The position numbers and the translations under genes are program-made. A stretch of DNA of 64,000 bases from Emergomyces orientalis (taxonomy: Eukaryota; Ascomycota; Eurotiomycetes; Onygenales; Ajellomycetaceae), in the NCBI GenBank assembly GCA_002110485.1, contig MOWL01000001.1, positions 2,108,001 to 2,172,000 of the forward strand. Reading direction: 5' to 3'. Shown here one piece after another: positions 37,296 through 47,854 of the stretch; positions within the stretch are counted from its first letter, which is position 1; each line of letters starts with the position of its first letter. The notes under the pieces were generated by a model. It ran no database searches. It had not been told where the DNA came from and worked only from the letters and a program-made list of their open reading frames with translations.

Positions 37296-38639
37296 CGCCA
37301 AAAAAAAACGCTTTCCCCCGAACCAGCCCAATTCTTCGAATTAGAAGACGAAAAGACATCCATTTGAAAGCTCTTGTTTGAGAAAGCAATTTATTCACTT
37401 TTTATTAAAATTGAGCGCGAGTTGATGAAGCTATTGAGGAAAACGTGTTTGCAACCCCTAAGGGGAAAGAAAATCACACTTCATCACATAACATCATCAG
37501 TTTCGGCCCAATTTACATAGAATTTTGATAGAAGCTAGAACAAACCAGATATTACAACTGTCTCAATTTTGAATTCATTCCGACCATCTCTTTCTGAACA
37601 ATTCATTGTCAAAACCTGCGTGAAAACTCTGATTGATTTTCATGTTCCTTTGCACCAGTGCCAAGTCTTTTCCCTGTACCGCCCTACCTCGCCCGGCAGA
37701 AAAGTGACAAAAAAATACCTCAGCACAGATCACACGTGACCTACCCTTCAATCAGAAATTCCCCGGAACCTACCCTCTCTACAAAACGGAACAAGAAAAA
37801 GTGGAAATATCAGTGTTTAAAAAAATAGCTTGGTCCCTGCAAGTAATATATATACATACTTGTTATATATATATATTATTATATAAGAAAATAGTACAGA
37901 TTTAGTCTGTTGATTCTTCATTTGCATACTCATCTGTGTGACTTAATAAATTACATTTATTAAGAGCTATCTAGTAAAATATATGAGATTAATTTGAATA
38001 GAAAAGGAAATCTATTCAGTATTAATTCATATTGATATTTCAGGAATACAATCTTGATTTGAGGTGGGGCCTATTTCAAGCAGAAATTTTGAGAAGCTTT
38101 TTAAATTGAAAAAGACAAAATTTGCAAGAGTTAGAGTGTTTTTCTTGATTTAGCTCTGAGTAAATAAATCAAGAAAATTCTACACAAATTCATATTTCTT
38201 TACTTCAGTGACTGATTCAGTTTTTGAAAATAATCTCAATTTTGAGCTGCATACTTGATATGTGGGGAGAAGTTTAGAATATTGAATATTTCTGAATAGT
38301 TTTTATCAATTTCTCTGCAAAAAATTGATTTATTTTGTCAGTTTTTCTTTCAAAAACTGTCATTTCAATTGAATAATTTATTATTCATTGAAATCAATTC
38401 TTTTCTCTTCATTTTGTAGCACAAGAAAGAAGTCTGTGAAGATTTAATTGATTTATCTTTAAAAATCAATATTAGTTTATTAGATTCTCTTGAAAAATCT
38501 AATCTAGATACTATTTCTAGTAGAAAAAATAGCAAAAATCTGAGAATACTATTTAATTTGACTAATTATCTAATATACTCAAAGAAATCATGAATAACTC
38601 ACCTCAATCTGTGAACATGATGACTCCATGCAAAAATAG
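37296..38639. other. Repeat-island spacer
   Basis: The first 500 bp or so (37296-37830) has near-genomic base composition. The rest is AT-rich and CpG-poor, with an AT-dinucleotide tract at about 37841-37890. I recognise no coding domain. It may contain further decayed transposon sequence or the far 5' end of the LINE. Confidence 0.45.
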
Positions 38640-38652
38640 AAATAATTTCATA

Positions 38653-38694
38653 GAAACTGTTGTGGTGGCGAATCTCGGCGTGGTATTACTTTTC
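38653..38694. repeat. GC-rich inverted repeat at the LINE head
   Basis: TCTCGGCG and CGCCGAGA, a perfect 8-bp inverted repeat separated by about 13 bp, with outer GGC/GCC pairs extending it. It lies just where the CpG-rich LINE head begins. Whether it folds in RNA or serves as a protein site is unknown. Confidence 0.6.
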
Positions 38695-38839
38695 GCCGAG
38701 ACCGCCTCATATATTTGTTTGGCATGGCTGCCTCATATTCCCATTATCCTTTGACACACGTGTGGATTCGGCGAAGATTGATTGTACGCAGAGCAGTGAG
38801 ATTGCTCCTTTTTGATTGTGTGATTTGATATGTGATTGA

Positions 38840-40504
38840 TTGCTTGTTCTTCTTCTATATTTGAATCTCCTACGTGTTCTTTTGTATTGCTATTTGGATA
38901 GCTCGTTGAATAGAATATTGTATACACGGCGAACTTACCAACCTCCTTACGATCCCGCTGCTCCTGCCCACGTGCCGCCAAAAGCGCACAACCCCTTATT
39001 CCACTTCACTGTTTCTGAAATTGAGATTTTGAAGAAAAGAAAAAAAGAAGAAATAGACAGATACAAAGTAGATGAAGTGAAAAATCTACAAAAAATAGCT
39101 GATGAGCTATATAAACAGTGCATGTATGAAGAAAATGAAGAAATTCTTCTTATTCTGCATTCACAAGCAAGACAACTGAATGAAATTATTAAGTTTAAAC
39201 TTAATATTTCTTCAAATCTGAAGATAGTTTTGAAAAAAACTGAAAAATCTGTATCTCAAAAAATCTCTTCTGAATCTCTTTCAAAAGAAAACACTGAAAA
39301 TGAGACAAAAACCTATGCTCAAGCTCTCAATAGCTCACAAAATATTGAAAAAGAAAAACAGCTGAAAAAAGCAGAAAAAATTTTCTCATTAGTTGAGAAA
39401 AAAGAACAAAGAAAAGCTCAAAAAGAGATTAAATTTCTTGAATCAAAAAAACAGAGACTGATTTTAAAAGTTAGTGATAGAGCTATCTTTGAAAAATCTA
39501 TTCTAAATGATTCTAAGTTCATTTTTGAACTTAGAAACAAAATCAATCAAAACTTTCATTTTGAAACTCAAAATGAAGAATTCAAGCCAGTTATCTCATC
39601 AATTGAAACCTCTTTTCTGGGAAATTCAATTGTAATTACTGCTATGCCAGATTTCAGCTCTGAATATCTAATTCAAAATGAAAACTGCTGGAAAGAGATA
39701 GTTCAAAAAGCTCTCTCTATTGAAGTTTCATGTGAAAAAGATGAGAAATGGGGAAAATTTGTATTACATGATATTCCAGTTGAAATCTTTGATCATGAAG
39801 AAGGCATGATAAATTTGAAAGAAGAAATTGAAATATATAATTCAATTTCTTTGAAAAAAACCCCAATTTGGCTCAATTCTTATGAGCAAAGACAAAGAAA
39901 TCAAAATGCTTCAGTTTTAATTACTACAAATACAATAGAACAGTCAAAACGACAGTATATTATAATTGCAGGATTGAAAATGAAAGTATTTGAATTCAAA
40001 GATTCAAGAGAGAATATTAAATCTCAAATTCAATGCTCAAACTGTCAGAAACATGGACACTTTGCAAATACTTGTAAAAGAAATTCTAAATGTCAGTTTT
40101 GTGCTTTAGATCACAAAACAAATGAACATTCTTGCAACACATGTAGAAAAATAGGTGAAATCTGCAATCACACTGAAATCAAATGCAGTAATTGCTATGA
40201 AAAGCACACATCTATTTCAAAAGATTGTATTTTCATTTTCAAGAAAAAGTCTTTCAATAAAGATGTGAAATGGAGAAAAGAAACTCAAAATACAGAGAAA
40301 ATAGATAAAACTACAAAAAGAAGAAATTCTCAAATGTCTATTTCTTCTGAGTCAAATTCTTTTTCAAAAAATAGACAGATCTTAAACCCTGTTACATCTA
40401 TAAAAATGAGAAAAGATAAAGAAAATCTCATTTCTATGAAAGCAGTAGAAGTTCCAGCTCTGAATACAGATAATAGATATAATCTATTACCTGATTCAGA
40501 ATAA
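38840..40504 (+). CDS. LINE ORF1, nucleic-acid-binding protein with CCHC zinc knuckles
   Basis: An open frame of about 554 codons. The frame is open from 38840 (an in-frame TGA lies just upstream), but its first ATG is only at 39122, so the true start is either that ATG or a non-AUG codon. A Lys/Glu-rich coiled-coil-like middle leads to three zinc knuckles near the C-terminus. The first is CSNCQKHGHFANTC, a C-x2-C-x4-H-x4-C motif; the next two are looser, starting CQFC and CSNC. This is the ORF1 of I/Jockey/Tad-type LINEs, which packages the element RNA. Codon use is extremely AT-rich and unlike host genes. The N-terminal 50 codons are Pro-rich and CpG-rich, unlike the rest. Confidence 0.8.
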   Translation: MLVLLLYLNLLRVLLYCYLDSSLNRILYTRRTYQPPYDPAAPAHVPPKAHNPLFHFTVSEIEILKKRKKEEIDRYKVDEVKNLQKIADELYKQCMYEENEEILLILHSQARQLNEIIKFKLNISSNLKIVLKKTEKSVSQKISSESLSKENTENETKTYAQALNSSQNIEKEKQLKKAEKIFSLVEKKEQRKAQKEIKFLESKKQRLILKVSDRAIFEKSILNDSKFIFELRNKINQNFHFETQNEEFKPVISSIETSFLGNSIVITAMPDFSSEYLIQNENCWKEIVQKALSIEVSCEKDEKWGKFVLHDIPVEIFDHEEGMINLKEEIEIYNSISLKKTPIWLNSYEQRQRNQNASVLITTNTIEQSKRQYIIIAGLKMKVFEFKDSRENIKSQIQCSNCQKHGHFANTCKRNSKCQFCALDHKTNEHSCNTCRKIGEICNHTEIKCSNCYEKHTSISKDCIFIFKKKSFNKDVKWRKETQNTEKIDKTTKRRNSQMSISSESNSFSKNRQILNPVTSIKMRKDKENLISMKAVEVPALNTDNRYNLLPDSE

Positions 40505-40537
40505 AAGAAACACAGCTTCAATTTATTCCTTTTGTAC

Positions 40538-43500
40538 ATGTTTACTACACAAAACAATAATAAAAAGAAGAAAAAAACTATCAAAAATGCTTCAAAAATA
40601 ACTTTTATTCAAAACAATGTTGATAGAAATAAAGATGCTATCTATTCATGCTTACAGATAGGCTTTGAAGAGCAAACTGACTTCATTCTATTACAAGAGC
40701 CAAATTTTGATATAGAACAACAATTTATAATTTCTCATTCAAGCTATCACTGCTTTTTACCAGAGAAATCAGATGTAAAAGCAAGAGTTGTGATATATGC
40801 AAGAAAAAGATCAAGATTTCAATTCAATATAAAAAGTAATTATATATCTAATTCTGATATTCTAGTTGGAGATATTATAGATACAAGAAATCAATTTGAC
40901 AGTATTCAATTGATAAATATTTATAATGAAAAATCACTGAAGGTAAATGATAATTCATGGACAGTTGACAGAGAACTGCTGAATTTAAGTCCAGAAAAAA
41001 ATGCTATTATATGTGGTGATTTCAATGCACATCATATATGGTGGAATTCTGAATGTGATTATTCAATAAGATCAGAGAAAATAGTAGAGTGGGCTCTACA
41101 ACATGAATTAGATATTATAAATGAAATTGATAGACAGACCTTCTTTAGAAACAACTTAATGAAGAAATCAATCATAGACTTAACCTTTCTATCAAAAAAT
41201 TTGATTGAAAACAAGATCTATAATTGGTTTATTAATTCAGAAGAAACATCAGGATCTGCTCATGAAGTTATTCAATTTAATATTGAAATTGATGAAAAGG
41301 AAACATGTGAGAATCCTCTACTATCAAATCAATATAATTTTGAAAAAGCTGAATGGTCTGAAATCAATAAGAGAATTGAAGATTTAAAATTTGAAAAAAA
41401 AGAAGAATTATCAAATTGGAATGAAAAGACAATAATAACAGATATAATGCTAGAAAGTAGAACTAATATAATAACTGAAATTATATTAGAAAGCATTAAA
41501 AACTTTATACCAAAGAAAAAGCTCTCAGAATTCTCAAAACCTTGGTGGTCAGAAGAAATAACAGAAAAAAGAAAAAATCTAGCAAAAATAAAAAAAGAAT
41601 GGAAAGAGAATATCATATCTTATGAAGAATATAAAAGAATAAGAAATGAATATTTCACATTAATTAAAAAAGCTAAAACTAGCTGCTGGAATAAATTTCT
41701 TGAGAATGCACAGGGAAAAGAAATATTTAAAGCTTTTAAATATACAAAGTCTAAATCTGTTGCAAAGCTTCCATCTCTAAAATATAAAATAGAAAATGAG
41801 GAATATATTGCTCATTCTTTTGAACAAAAATGTCAGGCTTTTATGAAAATTCTATTTCAAAAACCACCTCAATCTGAACAATATAGTTCAATATGTGAAT
41901 ATATTGAAGATTCAAGATGGGCTTGGCCAGATCTATCTAGAAATGAACTTGAAACTGCTGTTTTTACAAGTTCTACAAAAACAGCTGCAGGACCTGATAC
42001 TATAAATCATTTAATCATTCAAAAAGTCTTTCATTCTCTGAAAAATGAATTATTTGAATTATTCTCTCAACTAATGAAGAATGGGTATCACCCTGAATGC
42101 TGGAGACAAGCAACTGGTATAGTTCTTGCAAAACCAAATAGAAAAGCTACTATGCCAAAGTCTTATAGAATTATATCACTTTTGAATTGCTTGGGAAAAA
42201 TTCTTGAAAAAATAATAGCAACAAGATTATCATATCTAGGCTCAATCACTGATTTATTATATAATGATCAAATGGGTGGCAGAAAACAGAATTCTGCAAT
42301 AGATACAGTTTTATCAATAATTCATGATATTCAAATGGCAAAAAATGAAGGCTTAGTTACAACAGCTGCTTTTATTGATATAAAAGGTGCTTTTGATCAT
42401 GTTTCAAAGAATAAGCTAATAATTATTCTTCAAGAGATGAAACTACCAAAAGCATTAATAAAGTGGGTTATATGTTTTATGTCAAAAAGATATATTCAAC
42501 TACTTTTTGACTCATTAAAGCAAGATATTACTGAAATTGAAATAGGAGTTCCTCAGGGGTCTCCAGTCTCACCAATTCTATTTGCTATATATACAAAAAA
42601 TCTATTCAAAGATAGAGAAATGGAGATAGTGAGATCTCCTAGCTATGTTGATGATATAGGTCTGATTTTCAGCTCAAGAACAATAAAAGAAAATTGTGAA
42701 AATATTGAAAAAGCTGCGCAAGAGATATTTAATAGAGGAGATTTAAACCTAATTCAATTTGATATGGAAAAAACTGAATTAATTCACTTTTTTCCAAAAA
42801 GATATGAAAAGGAAATAAGTTTAAATCTATTAAATCAAGAAATAAAGCCTAAATCAGTTGTAAAATGGCTAGGAATCTGGCTGGATTCAAAACTCAATTT
42901 TAAATCTCATATTCAAAAAAGAATGGCTCAAGCTGAAAGAGTTTTAAATAGTATAATACAACTTTCTAATACTGAAAGGGGTTTATCATTTCAAGCTATG
43001 AGACAGCTATACATTGCATGTATAGCATCTATTTCTGATTATGGTGTTCAGATATGGTGGAAGAACCAGAAACACTTCATAGATAAGTTTCAAAAATTGC
43101 AGAATACAGCTTTAAGAAGAATTCTGGGAGCTTTCAAAACCTCTCCATGTAGAGCTATGGAAATAGAAGCTTCTATATCACCTCCTGAAATAAGATTTGA
43201 GAAGATATGCAAGAATTATGCACTGAGAATCATGAAAATGCCAGATATTCATTCAATTAGAAAAAGAATATCTACATCTTATCCTCCAATTCAATCTGGA
43301 AATGACTTAGATTGGAATAGATATCTAGATTGGAATGAAAGTCAAGAAAATCAAGAAAATGAGAGAAATAGAAAAAAAATCCCTTCTCAACTATATAGAG
43401 TATGCTCAATGATTAAAAATGAGTTCTCCTCATTAAATATTGAAAAGATTGAACACAAAAAGCTATATCCATGGAAAGAAAAACTAGGCTCAATGATTTC

Positions 43501-44074
43501 AATTGAAATAAGCGCATTATCAAAACCAGAAGAAGCTGAGAATCATAGAAGAATAATAGAGAAAATTGATTTTAAAAAGTCAATTCTAATCTATTCAGAT
43601 GGTTCAATGAATGAAAATAAAGGCCTAGGAGCTGGAATAGCATATACAGAAGATAATTACAAATATACATCAGATTCATGGAATATTGGAAATGAATGTG
43701 AAGTATTTGATGCTGAATTATATGCTATTATGAAAGCTTTTAAACTGATAGAAATAAAAGCTTCAAAAAGAAAAGATATGAAAGAAGCATGGATTTTTTC
43801 AGATAGTCAAGCAGCTTTGAAAAGAATTCAAAAGAATGAAATTCATAATGGTCAAATGAATATAGAAGTAATTCTAAAGATATGCAAAAGAATTCAATTA
43901 AAATATAAGACAAAGATATATCTGAGCTGGGTTCCTGCTCATATAAATATACATGGAAATGAGCTTGCTGATGAAGCAGCAAAGAAAGGAACAGAACTAA
44001 ATATTGCAAGTTCAAAAATAGTTTCATGGTCTTTTATTAAAAGAAAGATAAAAGAGAATTGCTTAGAAAAATAG
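40538..44074 (+). CDS. LINE ORF2: APE endonuclease, reverse transcriptase, RNase H
   Basis: An open frame of 1,178 aa from ATG 40538, 33 bp after ORF1. The N-terminal APE-like endonuclease has LLQEP, CGDFNAHHIWW (about residue 159), SIIDLTF and SAHEV. The reverse transcriptase has FIDIKGAFD, GVPQGSPVSP and the catalytic SYVDD (about 701-705). A C-terminal RNase H has YSDGS (about 1018), FDAELYAI, FSDSQAAL and SWVPAHINIHGNELADEA, so the catalytic acids are present. It has no internal stop, so it was recently functional. It ends early at a TAG where the intact copy has TGG (Trp), losing the last cysteine-rich part. Confidence 0.88.
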   Translation: MFTTQNNNKKKKKTIKNASKITFIQNNVDRNKDAIYSCLQIGFEEQTDFILLQEPNFDIEQQFIISHSSYHCFLPEKSDVKARVVIYARKRSRFQFNIKSNYISNSDILVGDIIDTRNQFDSIQLINIYNEKSLKVNDNSWTVDRELLNLSPEKNAIICGDFNAHHIWWNSECDYSIRSEKIVEWALQHELDIINEIDRQTFFRNNLMKKSIIDLTFLSKNLIENKIYNWFINSEETSGSAHEVIQFNIEIDEKETCENPLLSNQYNFEKAEWSEINKRIEDLKFEKKEELSNWNEKTIITDIMLESRTNIITEIILESIKNFIPKKKLSEFSKPWWSEEITEKRKNLAKIKKEWKENIISYEEYKRIRNEYFTLIKKAKTSCWNKFLENAQGKEIFKAFKYTKSKSVAKLPSLKYKIENEEYIAHSFEQKCQAFMKILFQKPPQSEQYSSICEYIEDSRWAWPDLSRNELETAVFTSSTKTAAGPDTINHLIIQKVFHSLKNELFELFSQLMKNGYHPECWRQATGIVLAKPNRKATMPKSYRIISLLNCLGKILEKIIATRLSYLGSITDLLYNDQMGGRKQNSAIDTVLSIIHDIQMAKNEGLVTTAAFIDIKGAFDHVSKNKLIIILQEMKLPKALIKWVICFMSKRYIQLLFDSLKQDITEIEIGVPQGSPVSPILFAIYTKNLFKDREMEIVRSPSYVDDIGLIFSSRTIKENCENIEKAAQEIFNRGDLNLIQFDMEKTELIHFFPKRYEKEISLNLLNQEIKPKSVVKWLGIWLDSKLNFKSHIQKRMAQAERVLNSIIQLSNTERGLSFQAMRQLYIACIASISDYGVQIWWKNQKHFIDKFQKLQNTALRRILGAFKTSPCRAMEIEASISPPEIRFEKICKNYALRIMKMPDIHSIRKRISTSYPPIQSGNDLDWNRYLDWNESQENQENERNRKKIPSQLYRVCSMIKNEFSSLNIEKIEHKKLYPWKEKLGSMISIEISALSKPEEAENHRRIIEKIDFKKSILIYSDGSMNENKGLGAGIAYTEDNYKYTSDSWNIGNECEVFDAELYAIMKAFKLIEIKASKRKDMKEAWIFSDSQAALKRIQKNEIHNGQMNIEVILKICKRIQLKYKTKIYLSWVPAHINIHGNELADEAAKKGTELNIASSKIVSWSFIKRKIKENCLEK

Positions 44075-44077
44075 CAT

Positions 44078-47000
44078 ATTATTATTATTATTCTTCAATT
44101 ATAGATATATATGCAGTCAGAGACTATGATATCTACCTGAGACTCAAAGAGTCTCAGGATTTTTCTAACTTTAACACTAATTACTATACATTTTTTCTTC
44201 AAACAAATAGCACTTGCAATACTTGAATTCCAGCCCAGAATAGTCAGCAAATTGATTTTTCTTTTTTTTATTTATTTATTTATAAATATCTTTGAAGATT
44301 ATTTATATTCTCTTTTTTTCATATAATTTTCAAGTGATTACAAAGAAAATAAATTAATGATAGACAAAATAACTCATGACATGAATACAAAGGAAATAAA
44401 AGACAGACTCTAACACAAAAGAAATAGTGAGATATTATATAATATCTAGCAGTTTTTATAAAGAATATTTCAGATTCTCATTCATTTATATTTTCATCTT
44501 TGAAATAGAATTGATTTCTAGTAGCTATTTGAGTTTCATTGAGAAAATCAATTAAATATTGACTGCCTATTTCAGTTGAAAATAGTAGTTTCATATTCAT
44601 TTCTCTCAGCTTATATTTATATCTCAGTTCAGCTCTAAGTTCTTGATTTAATGAGCAATTCATTAAGATATGTTCTGGGTCTTCAAGAGAGTCACAATAT
44701 TCACAATTTTCACTTTCAATATCAGATATTCTTTTCAAATAAGATTTGAAATAGCCATGACCTAGTTTCAATTGAATGATTGAGGAGAAAAGCTTCTTCT
44801 TGCACTTAATAGAGCATGATTTCCATTTAGGTTTAGTTTCAAATCTAAGATAGTGAGGACTTTTTCTTTGTTTTTCCCATATTTTATGCCATTTTTCTAA
44901 GCAATTCTCTTTTATCTTTCTTTTAATAAAAGACCATGAAACTATTTTTGAACTTGCAATATTTAGTTCTGTTCCTTTCTTTGCTGCTTCATCAGCAAGC
45001 TCATTTCCATGTATATTTATATGAGCAGGAACCCAGCTCAGATATATCTTTGTCTTATATTTTAATTGAATTCTTTTGCATATCTTTAGAATTACTTCTA
45101 TATTCATTTGACCATTATGAATTTCATTCTTTTGAATTCTTTTCAAAGCTGCTTGACTATCTGAAAAAATCCATGCTTCTTTCATATCTTTTCTTTTTGA
45201 AGCTTTTATTTCTATCAGTTTAAAAGCTTTCATAATAGCATATAATTCAGCATCAAATACTTCACATTCATTTCCAATATTCCATGAATCTGATGTATAT
45301 TTGTAATTATCTTCTGTATATGCTATTCCAGCTCCTAGGCCTTTATTTTCATTCATTGAACCATCTGAATAGATTAGAATTGACTTTTTAAAATCAATTT
45401 TCTCTATTATTCTTCTATGATTCTCAGCTTCTTCTGGTTTTGATAATGCGCTTATTTCAATTGAAATCATTGAGCCTAGTTTTTCTTTCCATGGATATAG
45501 CTTTTTGTGTTCAATCTTTTCAATATTTAATGAGGAGAACTCATTTTTAATCATTGAGCATACTCTATATAGTTGAGAAGGGATTTTTTTTCTATTTCTC
45601 TCATTTTCTTGATTTTCTTGACTTTCATTCCAATCTAGATATCTATTCCAATCTAAGTCATTTCCAGATTGAATTGGAGGATAAGATGTAGATATTCTTT
45701 TTCTAATTGAATGAATATCTGGCATTTTCATGATTCTCAGTGCATAATTCTTGCATATCTTCTCAAATCTTATTTCAGGAGGTGATATAGAAGCTTCTAT
45801 TTCCATAGCTCTACATGGAGAGGTTTTGAAAGCTCCCAGAATTCTTCTTAAAGCTGTATTCTGCAATTTTTGAAACTTATCTATGAAGTGTTTCTGGTTC
45901 TTCCACCATATCTGAACACCATAATCAGAAATAGATGCTATACATGCAATGTATAGCTGTCTCATAGCTTGAAATGATAAACCCCTTTCAGTATTAGAAA
46001 GTTGTATTATACTATTTAAAACTCTTTCAGCTTGAGCCATTCTTTTTTGAATATGAGATTTAAAATTGAGTTTTGAATCCAGCCAGATTCCTAGCCATTT
46101 TACAACTGATTTAGGCTTTATTTCTTGATTTAATAGATTTAAACTTATTTCCTTTTCATATCTTTTTGGAAAAAAGTGAATTAATTCAGTTTTTTCCATA
46201 TCAAATTGAATTAGGTTTAAATCTCCTCTATTAAATATCTCTTGCGCAGCTTTTTCAATATTTTCACAATTTTCTTTTATTGTTCTTGAGCTGAAAATCA
46301 GACCTATATCATCAACATAGCTAGGAGATCTCACTATCTCCATTTCTCTATCTTTGAATAGATTTTTTGTATATATAGCAAATAGAATTGGTGAGACTGG
46401 AGACCCCTGAGGAACTCCTATTTCAATTTCAGTAATATCTTGCTTTAATGAGTCAAAAAGTAGTTGAATATATCTTTTTGACATAAAACATATAACCCAC
46501 TTTATTAATGCTTTTGGTAGTTTCATCTCTTGAAGAATAATTATTAGCTTATTCTTTGAAACATGATCAAAAGCACCTTTTATATCAATAAAAGCAGCTG
46601 TTGTAACTAAGCCTTCATTTTTTGCCATTTGAATATCATGAATTATTGATAAAACTGTATCTATTGCAGAATTCTGTTTTCTGCCACCCATTTGATCATT
46701 ATATAATAAATCAGTGATTGAGCCTAGATATGATAATCTTGTTGCTATTATTTTTTCAAGAATTTTTCCCAAGCAATTCAAAAGTGATATAATTCTATAA
46801 GACTTTGGCATAGTAGCTTTTCTATTTGGTTTTGCAAGAACTATACCAGTTGCTTGTCTCCAGCATTCAGGGTGATACCCATTCTTCATTAGTTGAGAGA
46901 ATAATTCAAATAATTCATTTTTCAGAGAATGAAAGACTTTTTGAATGATTAAATGATTTATAGTATCAGGTCCTGCAGCTGTTTTTGTAGAACTTGTAAA

Positions 47001-47484
47001 AACAGCAGTTTCAAGTTCATTTCTAGATAGATCTGGCCAAGCCCATCTTGAATCTTCAATATATTCACATATTGAACTATATTGTTCAGATTGAGGTGGT
47101 TTTTGAAATAGAATTTTCATAAAAGCCTGACATTTTTGTTCAAAAGAATGAGCAATATATTCCTCATTTTCTATTTTATATTTTAGAGATGGAAGCTTTG
47201 CAACAGATTTAGACTTTGTATATTTAAAAGCTTTAAATATTTCTTTTCCCTGTGCATTCTCAAGAAATTTATTCCAGCAGCTAGTTTTAGCTTTTTTAAT
47301 TAATGTGAAATATTCATTTCTTATTCTTTTATATTCTTCATAAGATATGATATTCTCTTTCCATTCTTTTTTTATTTTTGCTAGATTTTTTCTTTTTTCT
47401 GTTATTTCTTCTGACCACCAAGGTTTTGAGAATTCTGAGAGCTTTTTCTTTGGTATAAAGTTTTTAATGCTTTCTAATATAATT
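44078..47484 (-). mobile_element. Second LINE copy, inverted, 5'-truncated, intact 3' end
   Basis: On the minus strand, the copy is truncated within ORF2 (homology starts at 47484) and complete at its 3' end. Its 3' UTR reaches to a (TAA)n tail, seen on + as (ATT)n right at 44078-44095. The arm 44891-47484 equals 41479-44072 of the forward copy in length (2,594 bp each), with identical translation; spot-checked stretches are identical at the base level. To the right lies GC-rich unique DNA with no LINE sequence. Confidence 0.9.
44478..47484 (-). pseudogene. 5'-truncated LINE ORF2 (RT-RNase H, complete C-terminus)
   Basis: The reading frame is open from the truncation point to the natural stop at 44478. 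It therefore encodes the RT and RNase H domains plus the C-terminal region missing from the forward copy. That region includes a cysteine/histidine motif, CEYCDSLEDPEHILMNC, a zinc-binding C-terminal motif common in such LINEs. The endonuclease is lost, so the copy is not autonomous. A chimeric frame extends a few codons into the flanking GC-rich DNA to 47537, without meaning. Confidence 0.85.
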
Positions 47485-47854
47485 GCAGTAAACAATCGGA
47501 CGGTGAGTACACGGCCACACCTGGCCGTCGCCCTCACGCCGCTTCCCGGACGGGCCTAGCCTACCGTCGCCGACCCCGCCCATTGGCCACGTCGGCCCTG
47601 CCCTCGCCTCTTCGGGTTTGGCGCCCCTCGACCTCGCCGCTTGGAGTTACATCATCAACACATTTTCAAAAATCTATATAAGATCACTTCTCTTCCCTCT
47701 TCGCCCACACACCTTCCATCTTTCCAATTTTCCCTCTCATCTCACTCTTCCCATCCCATCCCCCTTCCCTCTTCCCCCCTTCTCAGCCTGCCGCACAACA
47801 AAAGATATCTGCCGATCTGCCTTGCCGAACCGTTTCGCCATCGCATCCCCATCC

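Larger units (their letters stand above)
38640..44077 (+). mobile_element. LINE (APE-RT-RNase H non-LTR retrotransposon), 3'-truncated
   Basis: A non-LTR element of the fungal Tad/I-like type carries two consecutive open frames: ORF1 with zinc knuckles, and ORF2 with apurinic endonuclease, reverse transcriptase and RNase H. A CpG-rich head of about 350 bp (38640-38990) is followed by an extremely AT-rich body. The coding body stops short of the normal end: ORF2 breaks at the 13-bp sequence AGAAAAATAGCAT (44065-44077). Its missing 3' part corresponds to the fragment at 36479-37295. The true 5' end is not defined; 38640 is where base composition changes. Its last 2,594 bp are repeated inverted in the next copy. 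Confidence 0.85.

Noticed and set aside
41479..47484. Twin-priming as the cause of the inverted LINE arms
   Set aside because: Twin priming gives an inverted 5' part followed by a sense 3' part with little overlap. Here the sense copy comes first and the arms overlap by 2.6 kb, with the 3' tail in the middle.
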